A model generated the notes under the pieces. The model worked only from the letters and a program-made list of their open reading frames with translations. It did no database searches and was not told where the DNA came from. The position numbers were made by a program, and so were the translations under genes. 64,000 nt of DNA from Berghia stephanieae (taxonomy: Eukaryota; Mollusca; Gastropoda; Nudibranchia; Aeolidiidae), in contig CM067442.1 of assembly GCA_034508935.3 (NCBI GenBank), positions 135,709,267-135,773,266 on the forward strand, in the 5' to 3' direction. Shown here piece by piece: positions 20,913-32,150 of this stretch. Every line of letters begins with the position of its first letter. The stretch's first letter is position 1.

Positions 20913-22059
20913 GTGTAAAAACAACGTGTTCAAAGCAATCAATCCTATGTTTGCATATAGCCACATCAAAGCCATGCATACCGGCTGTACCTGCTGGCCC
21001 TTTAGATTGTGAGCATTTTTCACAATAATTTGAAACAGTGATATATGGAATTGTACTATATTATCACTGTACAACGCCAGGCCTTTTAACATCATCTGTT
21101 TAAAAAAATATGGTGAACAATGTTCAGTGCTGATTTTTCTGGATGGTCAGTATGAAACCAAATGAGCTACAATTTGACAACTTTACTTAAGGCCTTTTGC
21201 TCACTAATCATCCGATTGGGATGCCCCAGAATGCCGCTACTTAGCCTGAGAAATCCTAAAGATTAAAACCCAAACACGAATAGGGAATTCCAGCTGTTAA
21301 AAATTGTATCTAACTCTTGTTATAACAAAGATTGATAATTTACAAGAAAGTGCATATCACCTCAAGCAGTTGTACTCCGGAGTCTATAACAAAATAATAC
21401 ACGGAATTGGTCAATAGTAATTAAAAGATTGCAAGATAGAGAAAATAGAAGAATAGTTCATCTACCAGTGCAACTTCTACTTTGTTATTATTATAGGCGT
21501 TGTACGACCGACGATTGTGCATTTTGCTCCCAGACTATATATTTTGCCTTAAAAATTCGCTTGTGAAATTACACTTATTTGCCTAACTTGGTCATAAGAG
21601 AGAACCAAGTCTAAATATTGTGTATAATGGTTGGCCTTATCTCAAGTTTGATAGATAATTTTGAGTGATTGATTTCGAAAAAACAATTTAAACAACGTTC
21701 ATGAAATACAGATCTAAAAATATAATTTCGACTTTACTTGGAAAGTGGGTGTTTGGACATTTCTGTCTTTCCATTCGCTATTGATCGTCATAAATGACGT
21801 CATGAAAAAGACCTTGAGAGGCAAACGGACACCCAAGGACTTGTAACAGTGGTGGAGTAGATTCTACAATTAGAAAGTCTTGTCTGAATATGAGAGGGCA
21901 GCAGATAATAATAGTATTAGCCGAGACAACATGGGTTGACCTTTGACTTCTCGACATCTTCCCCGGACGAAAATAGTCTCCATCTTGTACTTATGACTTC
22001 AATGATATTATTAGACGCTGATTTTGAGTAGATACAATGCCAAAGAAAAACTTATCTTA
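20913..22059. other. Unrecognised spacer
   Basis: Over 1.1 kb without a recognised repeat or coding region. It is among the longest apparently single-copy stretches here. Confidence 0.45.
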
Positions 22060-22069
22060 CTTTTTTAAA

Positions 22070-22255
22070 ATGCTTCTTATTTTGGCCAGAAAGCGTGCCC
22101 AAGAATATGCAATATTTAGATGATCTCTAACATGTCAGAAAGTCGTAAATCCAAGACTATAAATCGTTTTACATTAAAGACATTTTGGCATGTTAGGAGG
22201 AGACTCATTTCATCAATTATTTGAAGTAATTATTTTCTGGCCAAAATTAAAAAAA
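22070..22255. mobile_element. Degenerate R2 relative
   Basis: TTTTGGCCAGAAAGCGTGCC on the left and TTTTCTGGCCAAAATTAAAA on the right are inverted, with a diverged interior. Confidence 0.45.
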
Positions 22256-22302
22256 AGATGTATCTAATGGCATTGTACAGCACCGTTCTCTGATAGAAAA
22301 AA

Positions 22303-22400
22303 AAAACATTAAAAAAAAATTTGTCCAGAAAGCTCGTCCTTCAAATTAAATATCAATTTATTAAAATGACCTTCCATCTTCCAACAAACTCTCAAACACA
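22303..22400. mobile_element. R2 half element
   Basis: Left arm only: TGTCCAGAAAGCTCGTCCTT and AAAATGACCTTCCATCTTCC. Confidence 0.75.
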
Positions 22401-22624
22401 TTGGACATTGGCAGAGCAGAGTAGTTTCTGTTTCTGATACGCTGTGAGATTGGAGGACATGAGATGAAAGAGATTCGAGAGGTGTAAATCAATATACTAT
22501 ATAATAATGAATAATAAATAGGGACACCAACAAAATGCCAATGGTATGATGATATATTTAGAACGTTACTACGCATTGTTAATGTTATTAGTAAGTAGTC
22601 TCAGATCACGCATTGATACTGCCG

Positions 22625-22848
22625 TACTCTGGGGGAAAAAAACATATTTTAAAATTTGGCCAGAAAACTCGTCCTTCAAATATCGATCGATTTAAATGGC
22701 TCTCATCTTGGCAAAAATACTATCAAAATGGGACTTCGACGAAGTCCCTGTTTGAGAGTTTTTGCCAAGATGAAGGTCGTTTAAATCGATAGATATTTGA
22801 AGGACGAGTTTTCTGGCCAAATTAAAAATTATGGGGTTTTCCAGAGAA
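22625..22848. mobile_element. R2 palindromic MITE
   Basis: Ends TACTCTGGGGG / GGGTTTTCCAGAG. The arms meet at GGACTTCGACGAAGTCC. Confidence 0.92.
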
Positions 22849-22971
22849 CGGCAGTACCTATAGATATTTCATCTCCTTTGACCAACTTATCACATGATGA
22901 TGAAGTCTTCAGGGAGATCGTCCAACAGAATAAGTCATTTTACCAGTTAAGACATATGCAGGACTTTGGAA

Positions 22972-23194
22972 AAAAAACAAAACACGTATTTAAAAATTTG
23001 GGTCCTTCGAATATCGATGGATTTAAAATGACCCTCATCTTGGCAAAAACTCTCAAACTTGGGGACGACGTCGAAGTCTTTCTTAAAGTCCCAGGTCTGA
23101 GAGCTTTTGCCAAGACAAAGGCCATTTAAATCGATCGATATTTGAAGGACGAGTTTTCTGGCCAAATTTGTTAAAAATAGGTATTATTCCAAAA
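22972..23194. mobile_element. R2 palindromic MITE
   Basis: Second R2 within 130 bp. The left arm lost the CCAGAAAACTC segment; the right arm is complete but its terminus has decayed to TTCCAAAATCC. Confidence 0.88.
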
Positions 23195-23424
23195 TCCGGC
23201 AGTGAACGTGTTAAGAAGGTGAGTGCTGGTAAGTACTCGAACACACTAGGTACTTCACCCTTAGCCAATCGGATTGACGTTGTATTGCAGGGTTTGTCGT
23301 CAGGAAGGATTCACGCTCCGTGACCTTGGCTACGTCTGCTGATTAGACACATCAATGTCAAGGTCATGGTGTAATCTAAAGGTGCAATTCGATTTCAGAA
23401 TTGCCGTACGTAACAAAAAGCAAA

Positions 23425-23446
23425 AAAAAAAAAAAAAAAAAAAAAA
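23425..23446. repeat. Poly(A) tract
   Basis: Run of A inside an A-rich stretch; no element boundary seen. Confidence 0.8.
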
Positions 23447-23615
23447 GAAAAACCAGAAAAAAACAAAACTATTTTCGTTTTTTGCCTGAATATTTTATAT
23501 TTCAATAATTTCACGACCTGGTAATAATAGACTCCTAACTTGAAAAGATTTCTCAACTTCAAAGAAGTCTCAGTCTCGGTTATGAAAATTTAAGACAAAA
23601 ATTGATTAGAAGCCA

Positions 23616-23690
23616 TCTTAATCCATAGATCAAACACCGAATGTTTTGTACTCAAAACCCTTCATCAGCCAAAATATCACAAAACAATGA
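23616..23690 (-). ncRNA. Degenerate hammerhead-like motif, minus copy
   Basis: On the minus strand GGCTGATGAAGGGTTTTGAG is followed by TACAAAACATTCGGTGTTTG. It keeps CTGATGA, but the GAAA strand of the core reads AAAA and stem II is weak. It aligns with a plus-strand partner at 23810-23882. Confidence 0.35.
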
Positions 23691-23809
23691 AAAACGTTAG
23701 AACATTACTTAATTAATAAATTTGATTTCGAGATCGTGTCAGCCAAATAGACGTGTCTAGCACCTTACTGACGTCCGTCGGAATCTTTAGTTATGCTTTA
23801 ACGGTTTTT

Positions 23810-23882
23810 CAAATGTATTTGTTATTGGCTTAAGAAGAGTTTTAACTCTGAAACGTTCCGTGTTTGGTAATTTCCTCTTGTT
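23810..23882 (+). ncRNA. Degenerate hammerhead-like motif, plus copy
   Basis: GGCTTAAGAAGAGTTTTAAC then TCTGAAACGTTCCGTGTTTG. Stem II (AGAGT/ACTCT) and GAAAC are intact, but the CTGATGA strand reads CTTAAGA. With 23616-23690 it forms an inverted pair ~120 bp apart. Confidence 0.35.
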
Positions 23883-24229
23883 ATTTTTCTGAAGCCTTTA
23901 TATTAATTTCTGACATTCCTTTTTAAGGTCCGAATTTTCTAACTCTTTAGTATTCACTTTGATATTGGAAGAAAACGAAATCAGGCCCAAATAAATTTGT
24001 TAAAAAATTGTTTGATTTTTGTTGTTTTGACAAAGTACAGCAGACTGGGAAAGTCGAAGCAATTGTTATATTATTATACTATAAAATACCCATATGGCCA
24101 AATTACGCGCTTTTTCTCTTTCATTCCTCACAAAATTTTGCTTTTGGCCATACTTTGTATTTCGTTCTGTCTCAATTGGAAGTTAGTAAAATTCAGTTAT
24201 GTTGATTATGTGGCACACGCAGAATAAAA

Positions 24230-24231
<2 letters not shown>

Positions 24232-24320
<89 letters not shown>
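24232..24320. repeat. (AT)n microsatellite
   Basis: About 90 bp of AT dinucleotide with one phase break near 24297. Confidence 0.96.
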
Positions 24321-25095
24321 AATGAATAGCAACAAAACTGTGTTTTGTTTTGTTCTTTTGCTTGTTTCTTTTTTTCAAATGAATAGCCTACGCCACTATG
24401 TTACCTATACGTTTCCAAAATGCTGAAAAAGAAATGTAAAAACACGGCTTTTCCTTCATGCAATATCTAGTAATAGTAACGTTCAATAACCTTTTTCAAA
24501 TTGTGCAATACGTTGAAATTTGCTACTTACGTCGCCATGTTTTACTATCAAATTCTCCTCTCCTCTTTCTTTCCAAGGGTTTGACATTAAATCATCCTTA
24601 TAGGAATTGTCATAATATTTTACTCGTCACAGTCACACCGCCATCGATCTATCGTTTCATATGTCTATGGTTGATGTAAGCATGAGGCCAATTATCCCCC
24701 CTTATTATAACATGCAAGAGTATTAAGGTCGCGGGGAATTATGGGAATTAAAGCATTTATATATGGGGATTTGTTCTATATAATTTGGCCTTTAGCTGTT
24801 TTAAATTGACTGCCACGTCGCTGGGTCTTCTACAAGTGTCTCCATATCAGGCATAATTGTCGTGTATATTTATGTTCTGTGGTTAAAATCGATGACAATT
24901 CCAGAATTTCACGCGTACCTTGTCGTAGAGTGGATTTTTTTTTGTTTTGTTTTGTTTTGTTTTTGATTTTGTTTGATGAAGATCGATCTACGTTTCTATA
25001 GATAGAGTACCCCGTGTCCCATTTCATCTCATTGCCTTGTAAACATGTCTCAATATTGTCATTATGACTCAGATTTTAAAGCATACTCACATCAA
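24321..25095. other. Unrecognised spacer
   Basis: No repeat family recognised. Short frames near 24458-24679 lack any domain signature. Confidence 0.45.
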
Positions 25096-25182
25096 ACACT
25101 CTCACACACACTCACACACGCGCGCGCGTATGCACGCCACTAATATAGGTACAACCAATTTCACTCAACACACACACACACA
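25096..25182. repeat. (CA)n/(CG)n short arrays
   Basis: CACACTCACACACGCGCGCG and a second short CA run. Confidence 0.8.
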
Positions 25183-25283
25183 TACATCTATTATATACAC
25201 AAATGCTCACGGATACACATTGTGCAATAATATAAAATGTTTCTCCCATATTAGCCCATGAAGCAACTGGCCTTCCTCCACCA

Positions 25284-25340
25284 ACCCCCCCCCCCCCCCC
25301 GCCCCCCTCCCCTGTTCTCCCCAACCCCAACATTCTCCCA
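25284..25340. repeat. Poly(C)-rich tract
   Basis: Sixteen-plus C followed by C/T-rich sequence. Confidence 0.85.
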
Positions 25341-25935
25341 AAATATTAAATGCCAAGATGAGGTAATAATCGTATTGCTCGGGAGGGGACCTAACTCTTT
25401 TTATGAAAATAATATTATGTGGCGAGTTGTCTTTTTCTTCACTTCGAGCAACCGCTCAAAGTTACACACAAATAATATTATGATTATACAATGTTATTAT
25501 AATAATAATAATATTATTATTATTAAAAAACCACAGCTAGTTGTGCCATGTGTATGCAAAGTCAAAGACAGATTTTGGCAACGAATTCTTAAGTGTTGAT
25601 GTCTTGCGCCGGTCACAACAACCAGACAGCTCCTTGGATTGGCTACTGTTCATATCCTAGAGAGGTAACCACCACTACTTAGTCTCAAAGACCTACTTCT
25701 ACGTGGATCTGGCCTGTCATATATTATAATTATTACCACGATTGATAACCACGAGATATATTATGTACACCTTTGGAATTCCGAGGACGACACTGAAAAT
25801 GGCCTTCATCACAGTCGATGTATTGTAATTGTAATTGTATTAATTCGTGGCCATATTATTATTATTGATGTCTTTGGATCCAAGTTGAAATGAATAAATT
25901 AAACAGGAACACTGACAACACAAAATAAAAAGGTG
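25341..25935. other. Region downstream of the ligand gene
   Basis: Contains a small AAT/ATT palindrome at 25490-25525. I find no clear AATAAA on the minus strand just after the stop, so the 3' end of the transcript is unplaced. Confidence 0.4.
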
Positions 25936-27209
25936 TTAAATTTTCCGCCTGTTTTTGCCCTTGCCATTGGCAACTAAACTGGCGCAGTTACAACCTACGG
26001 TGATGTGCCTCGTGATGATGTTCCACCGCTCCTCGTAGATGGTCGTGTTGCCCACAATGGGAAGCGGATTGCAATGGTTCTCGTCTCTTTGCAACAGTTT
26101 AATGGCGTACTTATTTGGTTCACAGTTATACAACCGATAGAAACACTTATCCGTCCCGCATCGGCCGTCTATCAAGACTCGAGGAAAAACGTCCTTTTTC
26201 ATAAAAACCGCTTTGTGATACATTTTGCATTGCCATGGCGGTGGTTTGTTTAGTTTTCTATTCTGTTGTCTAAACTCCTTCTTAAGTTGTTTTCTCAATT
26301 TTTTAGTATTTCCTGACTTCCCGCTCAAACTGATACGAAGATGAAGGAGATTATTGTGTTTTCTGGAGGATTCCCGGAGATTACTGGATGATTCCTTACG
26401 ATTAGATTTTCTTGTGTTTGATTTTCTTGTTTTCCGAGACCTGTCTCTGAACTGACTTCTGAAGTCGTCCGAAGCATCCCGACTTTCCAAAGAACGCCGT
26501 CTTCTTCTGCGACGCATGTACTTGTAGGAATCGATATCATTACGATTTTCACGATCCAAATCGACTTTTTCAATCGATTCGAAGTCTTTATATACACTGG
26601 ATCGACCTCTGCCCCGTCTTTATTATGAGAATTTAAAATCTTGCGTCTGGGAAGCCAACTCCTCCTACCAAACGTCGTCTTTCTTTCAACATCAACGTCT
26701 TTGTCCTTCACATCAACGTCTATCTCTTCTCTTTCTTCGACTCTTCCGTTATCCACATCGAAATCGATATCCACCTCCTCCCTATCCTCCTCCATCATTC
26801 CGTCGTTCCGACGACGACCGTACACCATCTCCTCCTCCCTCAAGTACATCTCTCCAGACGTGAGAAACCTCTCCGCCTCCACCAGACTAGAGCTATCCGT
26901 TCGGAGGCCACTCCCAACCGCCGCCGGTCCGTCGCTCTGGTACCCGTCCATGTCTTTATCCCACGACGACATGACGTCATCCCCAAACAAGCTCTTGGCG
27001 GAACTCATGTCGGCAGCCATTTTGGCGTCGTCGAAAGCGGTGCCCATGCGTCTTCTAAGATCTGCCGCTGAGACGGGTTGGCAGATCCTGGAACGGAATG
27101 TCACCTTGTCGGGCTGTTCATCAATCCACGGTTTGCACATAGCTGGCCGTGTCAGCAGATTGACGATCAGAAACAGTAGAAGCAGTTTCCACAAAGGCAG
27201 CTTTCCAAC
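25936..27209 (-). CDS. Trunk/PTTH-like cystine-knot ligand precursor, terminal exon
   Basis: Secreted growth-factor-like precursor. The exon starts at an acceptor (TTCCACAG, AG at 27210-27211) and no in-frame ATG precedes the hydrophobic WKLLLLFLIVNLLT segment, so the start codon should lie in an upstream exon. A signal peptide (cleavage probably near MCK), an acidic Asp/Glu-rich propeptide and basic sites follow, including Arg7 near 26494-26514, a likely furin site. The last ~100 residues (PPPWQCKMYH to the stop) hold seven Cys, the motif FPRVLIDGRCGTDKC, an N-glycosylation site (NTT), YEERW and HITVGCNC. That pattern resembles Trunk/PTTH ligands of Torso-type receptor kinases; Noggin-like is the main alternative. 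The reading frame changes once near the GGGG run at 26612-26615 (minus sense). One missing G, an assembly error, or an unusual intron could explain it. Confidence 0.75.
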
Positions 27210-27286
27210 CTGTGGAAGACATATCGAGAATGGGGCTTAGAGTGTTTATCACACGGAGGTATGTAAATTTACATAGTTTTTCTTTA

Positions 27287-27476
27287 GATAGTCTAGGATG
27301 CGCTTGGCTAAGAAGCTCATAACATTGCCATCCGGAAGTATAACGGACCAACACACAAAACTGTGTGTATCCATGAACGTTTATAGTTAATTTTATACAG
27401 TTCAGTGAGCATTACTCATAAACGCGGATGGCAAAAAACAATAACAAAGACCTGAGTGACGTCATCTTCGAACTAT
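27287..27476 (+). mobile_element. R1 MITE, forward copy
   Basis: Full copy lying about 80 bp upstream of the ligand exon (on that gene's intron side). It is followed by another R1 3' half, as if inserted into an older copy. Confidence 0.85.
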
Positions 27477-27594
27477 TTATAGTCAGGATAATACAGTTAA
27501 GTGAGAATCACTCATAAACGTGGATGGCAAAAAAACCCCAACAAGACCCAATAACAAAGACCTGAGTGACGTCAACTTCGTTCTATATATAGTA
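27477..27594 (+). mobile_element. R1 3' half
   Basis: Begins TATAGTCAGGATAATACAG and ends TTCGTTCTATATATAG. It is the right part of a copy split at its internal TATA site; the matching left part is not visible. Confidence 0.75.
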
Positions 27595-28998
27595 AAAACC
27601 TTTTGCTCTCCACAATTTCCAAATTTCCGTATGATTAAATATCAAACATGAAAGATACGTGACGTGATATGCAACCTTTTAAAATCAAGGAAACGCTTGT
27701 TTTACACCATGGGGGGGGGGGGGGACCAAATTAAACGCCCAGCTCCGATAGAGCGAGGGAAATGTGTGTAAAATACTTTTATCAATGGCTCATCATCCAT
27801 TTATCCAATGTGCAGTTCAAACCCTCGAACCCTATTTTGACCGTATTGGAGGTCCAAGCTCAAACATCTGCACCATAACAACATAAAAAAGGCCTCTTGG
27901 TATAATTAGAAAATCACAGCTCAAAAGACTTTGCTGTGGAATATTATAAAGGCGAAATGCGAGTTGAGAATTTGTAATAAATAACATTCCAATCAAGGTA
28001 ACCTGTAAACAGCCTAATCTATGCGATTTGTGTATCTTTACAACATCCGTCGGGGATCAAAATTGAAATAAAAAACACCTCAATATTTTTTGACTTGCAC
28101 AATAATTCGAAAACCTCTTACATTTTTAAATAATGTCGAAAAATACGAAGTCCTGTAATTATTTTTTAAGATGGAATTATATTTCTAAATACGTCATAAT
28201 CACCGATCTAATCTTCAGACAAAATCAATATAAACATTGGGATTAAAACGAAAACATAATGAAACGAAATAATAGCGGGATTAACGATGCCCAGTATTGC
28301 AAACATTGCCGCCATTTGCAACAAATGTCTCTTAGAAACGAGTCAACAATCCCTAAGCTTTTTCACTAGCGTCCTGTGCTTGGTATTCACGATAAATACT
28401 GAAATATTTTCTCTAATCGTTCTTGATTATTTTTTTCGTGTCACTCTAATTTATTAATTTGAAAGTATTACCCTATTTTCAAAGATTTAATTCTGCGATA
28501 AAAATTTGTTTGTTTTTTTTAAAAAAAATACTTTCTCATCTTATCAATTTACAATAGAATCGATTTTATAAGTATTTGAGAGAAAATTTAATCATGACGA
28601 GTCTTATCAATAAAGTTTTCAAAAACACAATTTTTATCAAATATAATCATATATTCATACACACATACTAGTAAAAAAAAAAACACACACACACACACAC
28701 AATTTCCCGAGTATAAATAATCACGTAATGTTATTTCTAAGTGACCCTTATTACATTTCGTGTGAGAAGTCTATTTGTCAAAATGTCCAGCGAGATGCCA
28801 GAACCAAGAGAGAGGCCAGTCGGTCTTGCAATGGTTCGTGCGTGCATCTCCACCATGTATCAATTTCTTAGGCTGGAAAGCATAAAGATTATCCGTTGAT
28901 GGACAGCAATTATATTGATTTCGACATCTCGAATAGCCAATACGGAACAAATAGAGGCCTGAGGTAGTCTAGTCTCCATTCTATCATTCTCCGTTTCT
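27595..28998. other. Mostly unrecognised spacer
   Basis: About 1.4 kb of AT-rich sequence with a 13-nt G-run (27711-27724) and a short CA array at 28681-28700. No gene or repeat family is recognised. Confidence 0.5.
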
Positions 28999-29328
28999 GA
29001 GCAGCTGACGCCGACAACAGACAGGACGCCGACAACAGACAGGACGCCGACAACAGACAGACGCGACAACAGACAGGACGCCGACAACAGACAGGACGCC
29101 GACAACAGACAGGAGCGCACGGGACGCCGACAACAGACAGGACGCCGACAACAGACAGGACGCCGACAACAGACATGACGCCGACAACAGACATGACGCC
29201 GACAACAGACAGGACGCCGACAGCAGACAGGACGCCGACAACAGACAGGACGCCGACAACAGACAGGACGCCGACAACAGACAGGACGCGCCGACAACCA
29301 AACAGACAGGACGCCGACAACAGACAGG
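28999..29328. repeat. 18-bp minisatellite
   Basis: About 18 units of GACGCCGACAACAGACAG, with GACATG variants, short deletions and one GAGCGCACG interruption. Because 18 is divisible by three, frames on the minus strand stay open (PVCCRR, VLSVVG and CLLSAS repeats). That does not itself indicate coding. Confidence 0.96.
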
Positions 29329-29716
29329 ATTTTGGAAAAGTTCAACTGAATCAAGGTGCCTTGATAACACGCATGACTTGGACTTTAAGACTTATGGATC
29401 ACTTGTGTTCAATCAGGAGTATTTCTTTACAGTTATCAAGTCATTATGTCTAAGATATGAAATCTGATGGTAAATTGTTTCTGCTTTGCTCACGGTTCTT
29501 GGGTTTGGTTGTATATTTACAAAAATATATCGATTTTTCTTGGGAGCATTTCAACATTCAATAATGGTGATCATTGAGGAAGGATCATTTATAATTAGGT
29601 GTAATGTTATGATAATATCTCACTTGCAAATCGAAATTCATAATTTTTAAATATTATTTTGATCCAAATTTCAATTAAATTGGTTAAGGAATAGGTAGTA
29701 ATAGTATCGAATGGCT
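29329..29716. other. Unrecognised spacer
   Basis: AT-rich, no family recognised. Confidence 0.45.
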
Positions 29717-29727
29717 ACACCTCTATT

Positions 29728-30426
29728 TTGAATATTTCAATCCATTCTTCAAATTCTTTTCCTGCCTTATAGGCTGTCTCGTAGCCTCCTGATAGGCTTG
29801 TCACTGGACAGTGGAGGACGATGTGGTCCATTGTCTCAGGGCCTCCTTGGCAATGACGGCATGCATCTGATTCTCTCAGATTCCATCTATGCATGTTAGC
29901 TGCGGTTCTGCCATGTCCTGTCAAAATGCGGTTGGAGGTGACCCAGCATTTTCGGCTATTGCAGAGAAAGCCAGGTGTTCTTTCTGTTGGGTCGGGTATG
30001 ATGTCGCCTCCCCTGGGGCTGTCTTGGTTCCACATCGACATCCATTCCTCTTTCACGTTGAAATGTTGTCTTGAAGTTTCCTTGATTTCAGTCTTGGCGT
30101 TGTTGGGATTTTTCTAGGACCTCATTCAATGGGACGCTGTCAGTGACCTCCTCAATTTTGGCATGCATTCTTTGGTTTAATTCTTGTCTTCTGATATCAG
30201 GCGGTGCTATGACACTTAGTGCTGGGAGCCATTGGGTTGGGGTTGACTTGAGGCATCCTCTTGCAATGGATTGTCACGTCGCCGCCGTGCAAGGGCTTGA
30301 GTGCTACAATGACTCAAAGGGTGATACTAGCCAAGATCCAATCATGCTGGGACAGCCGAAGACGAGAAGCCAGACAAAGAACAATCCAACCCGGCGTCCA
30401 GACAAGGCTTGCCTTCTCCTGGACCC
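29728..30426 (-). mobile_element. 5'-truncated LINE (ORF2 C-terminus)
   Basis: Flanked by the 11-bp direct repeat ACACCTCTATT (29717-29727 and 30427-30437). On the minus strand the upstream part encodes GCLKSTP...IAPPDIRRQELNQR, the counterpart of GQLRATP...IAPPHIRRE in the LINE at 2910. The distal part (ORF 29715-30056) encodes NRILTGHGRTAANMHRWNLR and CRHCQGGPETMDHIVLHC, the terminal zinc-knuckle-like cluster. At least one stop or frame change separates the two, so this is a dead copy. The protein ends virtually at the element's 3' end. Confidence 0.88.
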
Positions 30427-30437
30427 ACACCTCTATT

Positions 30438-31273
30438 CATGAAGACGAAAAAAAGGAATAGGTACACTGTGGGCATTTATTTTATAAAACGAGAATGTCA
30501 CTTCTGAAACATGTCGTCATCATTTCCCTTTAAGTTTGAATTACATTTTTGTTTTATGTATTGGGATCATGTGTCTTGCTGTGTCTATTTGTGAGGTAAG
30601 GTAAAAATCTATAACTTTGTAAAAGGAAGCCATTTCATGGAAGAAATAAAAGGTTCATTTATTGTCATTTTTCAGAAGTGACACCACAGCCCTGTAGTGA
30701 TTTCAAAACTGTTTCGATTTAAACAAGAGGACAGTTTTTTCTGTAAATCCAATCCATGAGATGCTATTCTTGAATCAATCTTGTTTTATCATGTCAACCA
30801 GCAATGACATCCCAAGTTATTTCTGCACAACCAATTCGCGTAAATCAGAATAATGTAGAACAACGCACGTGATTTAATTTCACAAGCCAAAATATGCTCT
30901 CCTAAAACGATCTTTAAATATAAATTTTTAAAAACCCGACAAAAACTGCAGCTGGCGCTGAAATCTCACCATTTTGTTGCATAAACCCATAAAACAAACC
31001 AAAAAAAAACAAACAAAAAAACAAAACTGCATCGATAAAAATCAATATTAATATTTAAACAAAATAATTATGTCAAAAAGACAATTATAAATATTCATTT
31101 GAAACCCTTTCTTTTTAATTATAGGTATAGGCCGAAAGGTAATATTTCCCTATATTACAATAACCAAATGCCAAAAACTGGGACACCAAAGGTGTCACAA
31201 ACAGATTATAAGTCTAAGACCCTTTGGCAAGTTGAGTGTCAGCAAAATCTATGAAAAAAAAATAATTTGCAGG
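30438..31273. other. Unrecognised spacer
   Basis: AT-rich with several A-runs; no gene or repeat recognised. Confidence 0.45.
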
Positions 31274-31529
31274 GAAATTAGCCCCATGAATCCGAAGTTT
31301 ATTCTGGTTTCCATAGCGTGAAACGGACTAGGGCAATCGCTTGCTATTCTTTAAATATCTTAAAGTACTTTCCGCCATATCTAGCAGATCCTGCTGCCCA
31401 GTAATTTCTGGGTGGACGGGGGGGGGGGGGGGGGGGGGGGGGTCAGAATAAATCTAAATTATCTGGAATCGATCTCGGTCCCTTTGCGTGCGAATCAAAT
31501 GCTCTGACAACTGAACTATTAGGACCCCT
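31274..31529 (-). mobile_element. SINE-C with internal poly(G)
   Basis: Reverse copy. The segment normally reading GGACAGGCAGAGGGGTCAG has become an uninterrupted run of about 24 G (31419-31442). The head is degraded (TAGTTCAGTTGTCAGAGCAT on the minus strand). Confidence 0.85.
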
Positions 31530-31607
31530 TTATATCTATCATTAATAGAATTTTTTTTTAATTGGGCCAAATATGAACAAAGTCCTTCTGAAAGTCAAAC
31601 AATTTAC

Positions 31608-32150
31608 CTGTGTCAAAACATTGGACGATTCAAACGGCCTTCCAAATAAAGACGTTTTGAACGTTTTACAGTCGTGGTTCCTATGACTTGGGACAGATGG
31701 GAGGCGATCCTTGTGTGGAGTCCTATAACTCCAATAGACAGGTCTCTCCACGGCGGAATGCTCGGATGGCGGCCATGATCCCGACGTCGTGAGAGAATCC
31801 CGATTGGATAAAAGGAGTTGATGATGGTGATCCTCAACAATGGGTGGCGATGATAATAATGGTGGAAGTTGTTTTGTTGGTGTTGGTGTCGGTGTTGTTG
31901 GTGGTGCTGATGGTGATGGCGGTGGCAGTGAGTGATAACAACGGCTTATTTGGGCCCTTCGTCTAGGGCGCCTTGTCATGACAGAGCCACCGTGAGACTC
32001 ATGGAGTGGCTGCCGGCGCATTCGGGAAAGCCACCATGAAGCATGTTTGGCATCAGGGCCAGAATATTGGGAAATGCCAGAGTCGAAACACGCCAATACT
32101 CGAGAATTCCGAGTTCCCGTTGTCAAAAACGGTAATCGGGATCAGTGATG
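31608..32150 (-). CDS. Candidate coding exon, unknown product
   Basis: A minus-strand frame stays open for about 180 codons from near 32150. It ends at a good donor (ACACAG|GTAAATTG, junction 31607/31608). There is no ATG at its start, so an upstream exon would be needed. Composition is varied at both ends, with a Pro/Thr/Ser-rich middle (SLPPPSPSAPPTTPTPTPTK) from a CAC/CCA-like repeat. The C-terminal part reads PVYWSYRTPHKDRLPSVPSH. I recognise no domain. Support is the open length, the donor and non-repetitive flanks; it could still be a chance ORF over a simple repeat. Confidence 0.35.

Noticed and set aside
20472-21095. Four overlapping ORFs with GNMLTAS/ILGNML/EICLQHP repeats
   Set aside because: A 23-bp tandem repeat read in several frames; not coding.
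26641-27240. 199-codon plus-strand ORF opposite the ligand gene
   Set aside because: Ser/Thr-rich shadow of the acidic prodomain; the minus frame has signal peptide, processing sites and conserved cysteines.
28860-29370. Cysteine-rich repeat protein
   Set aside because: All minus-strand frames are open because the unit is 18 bp; no start, signal or splice context supports any of them.
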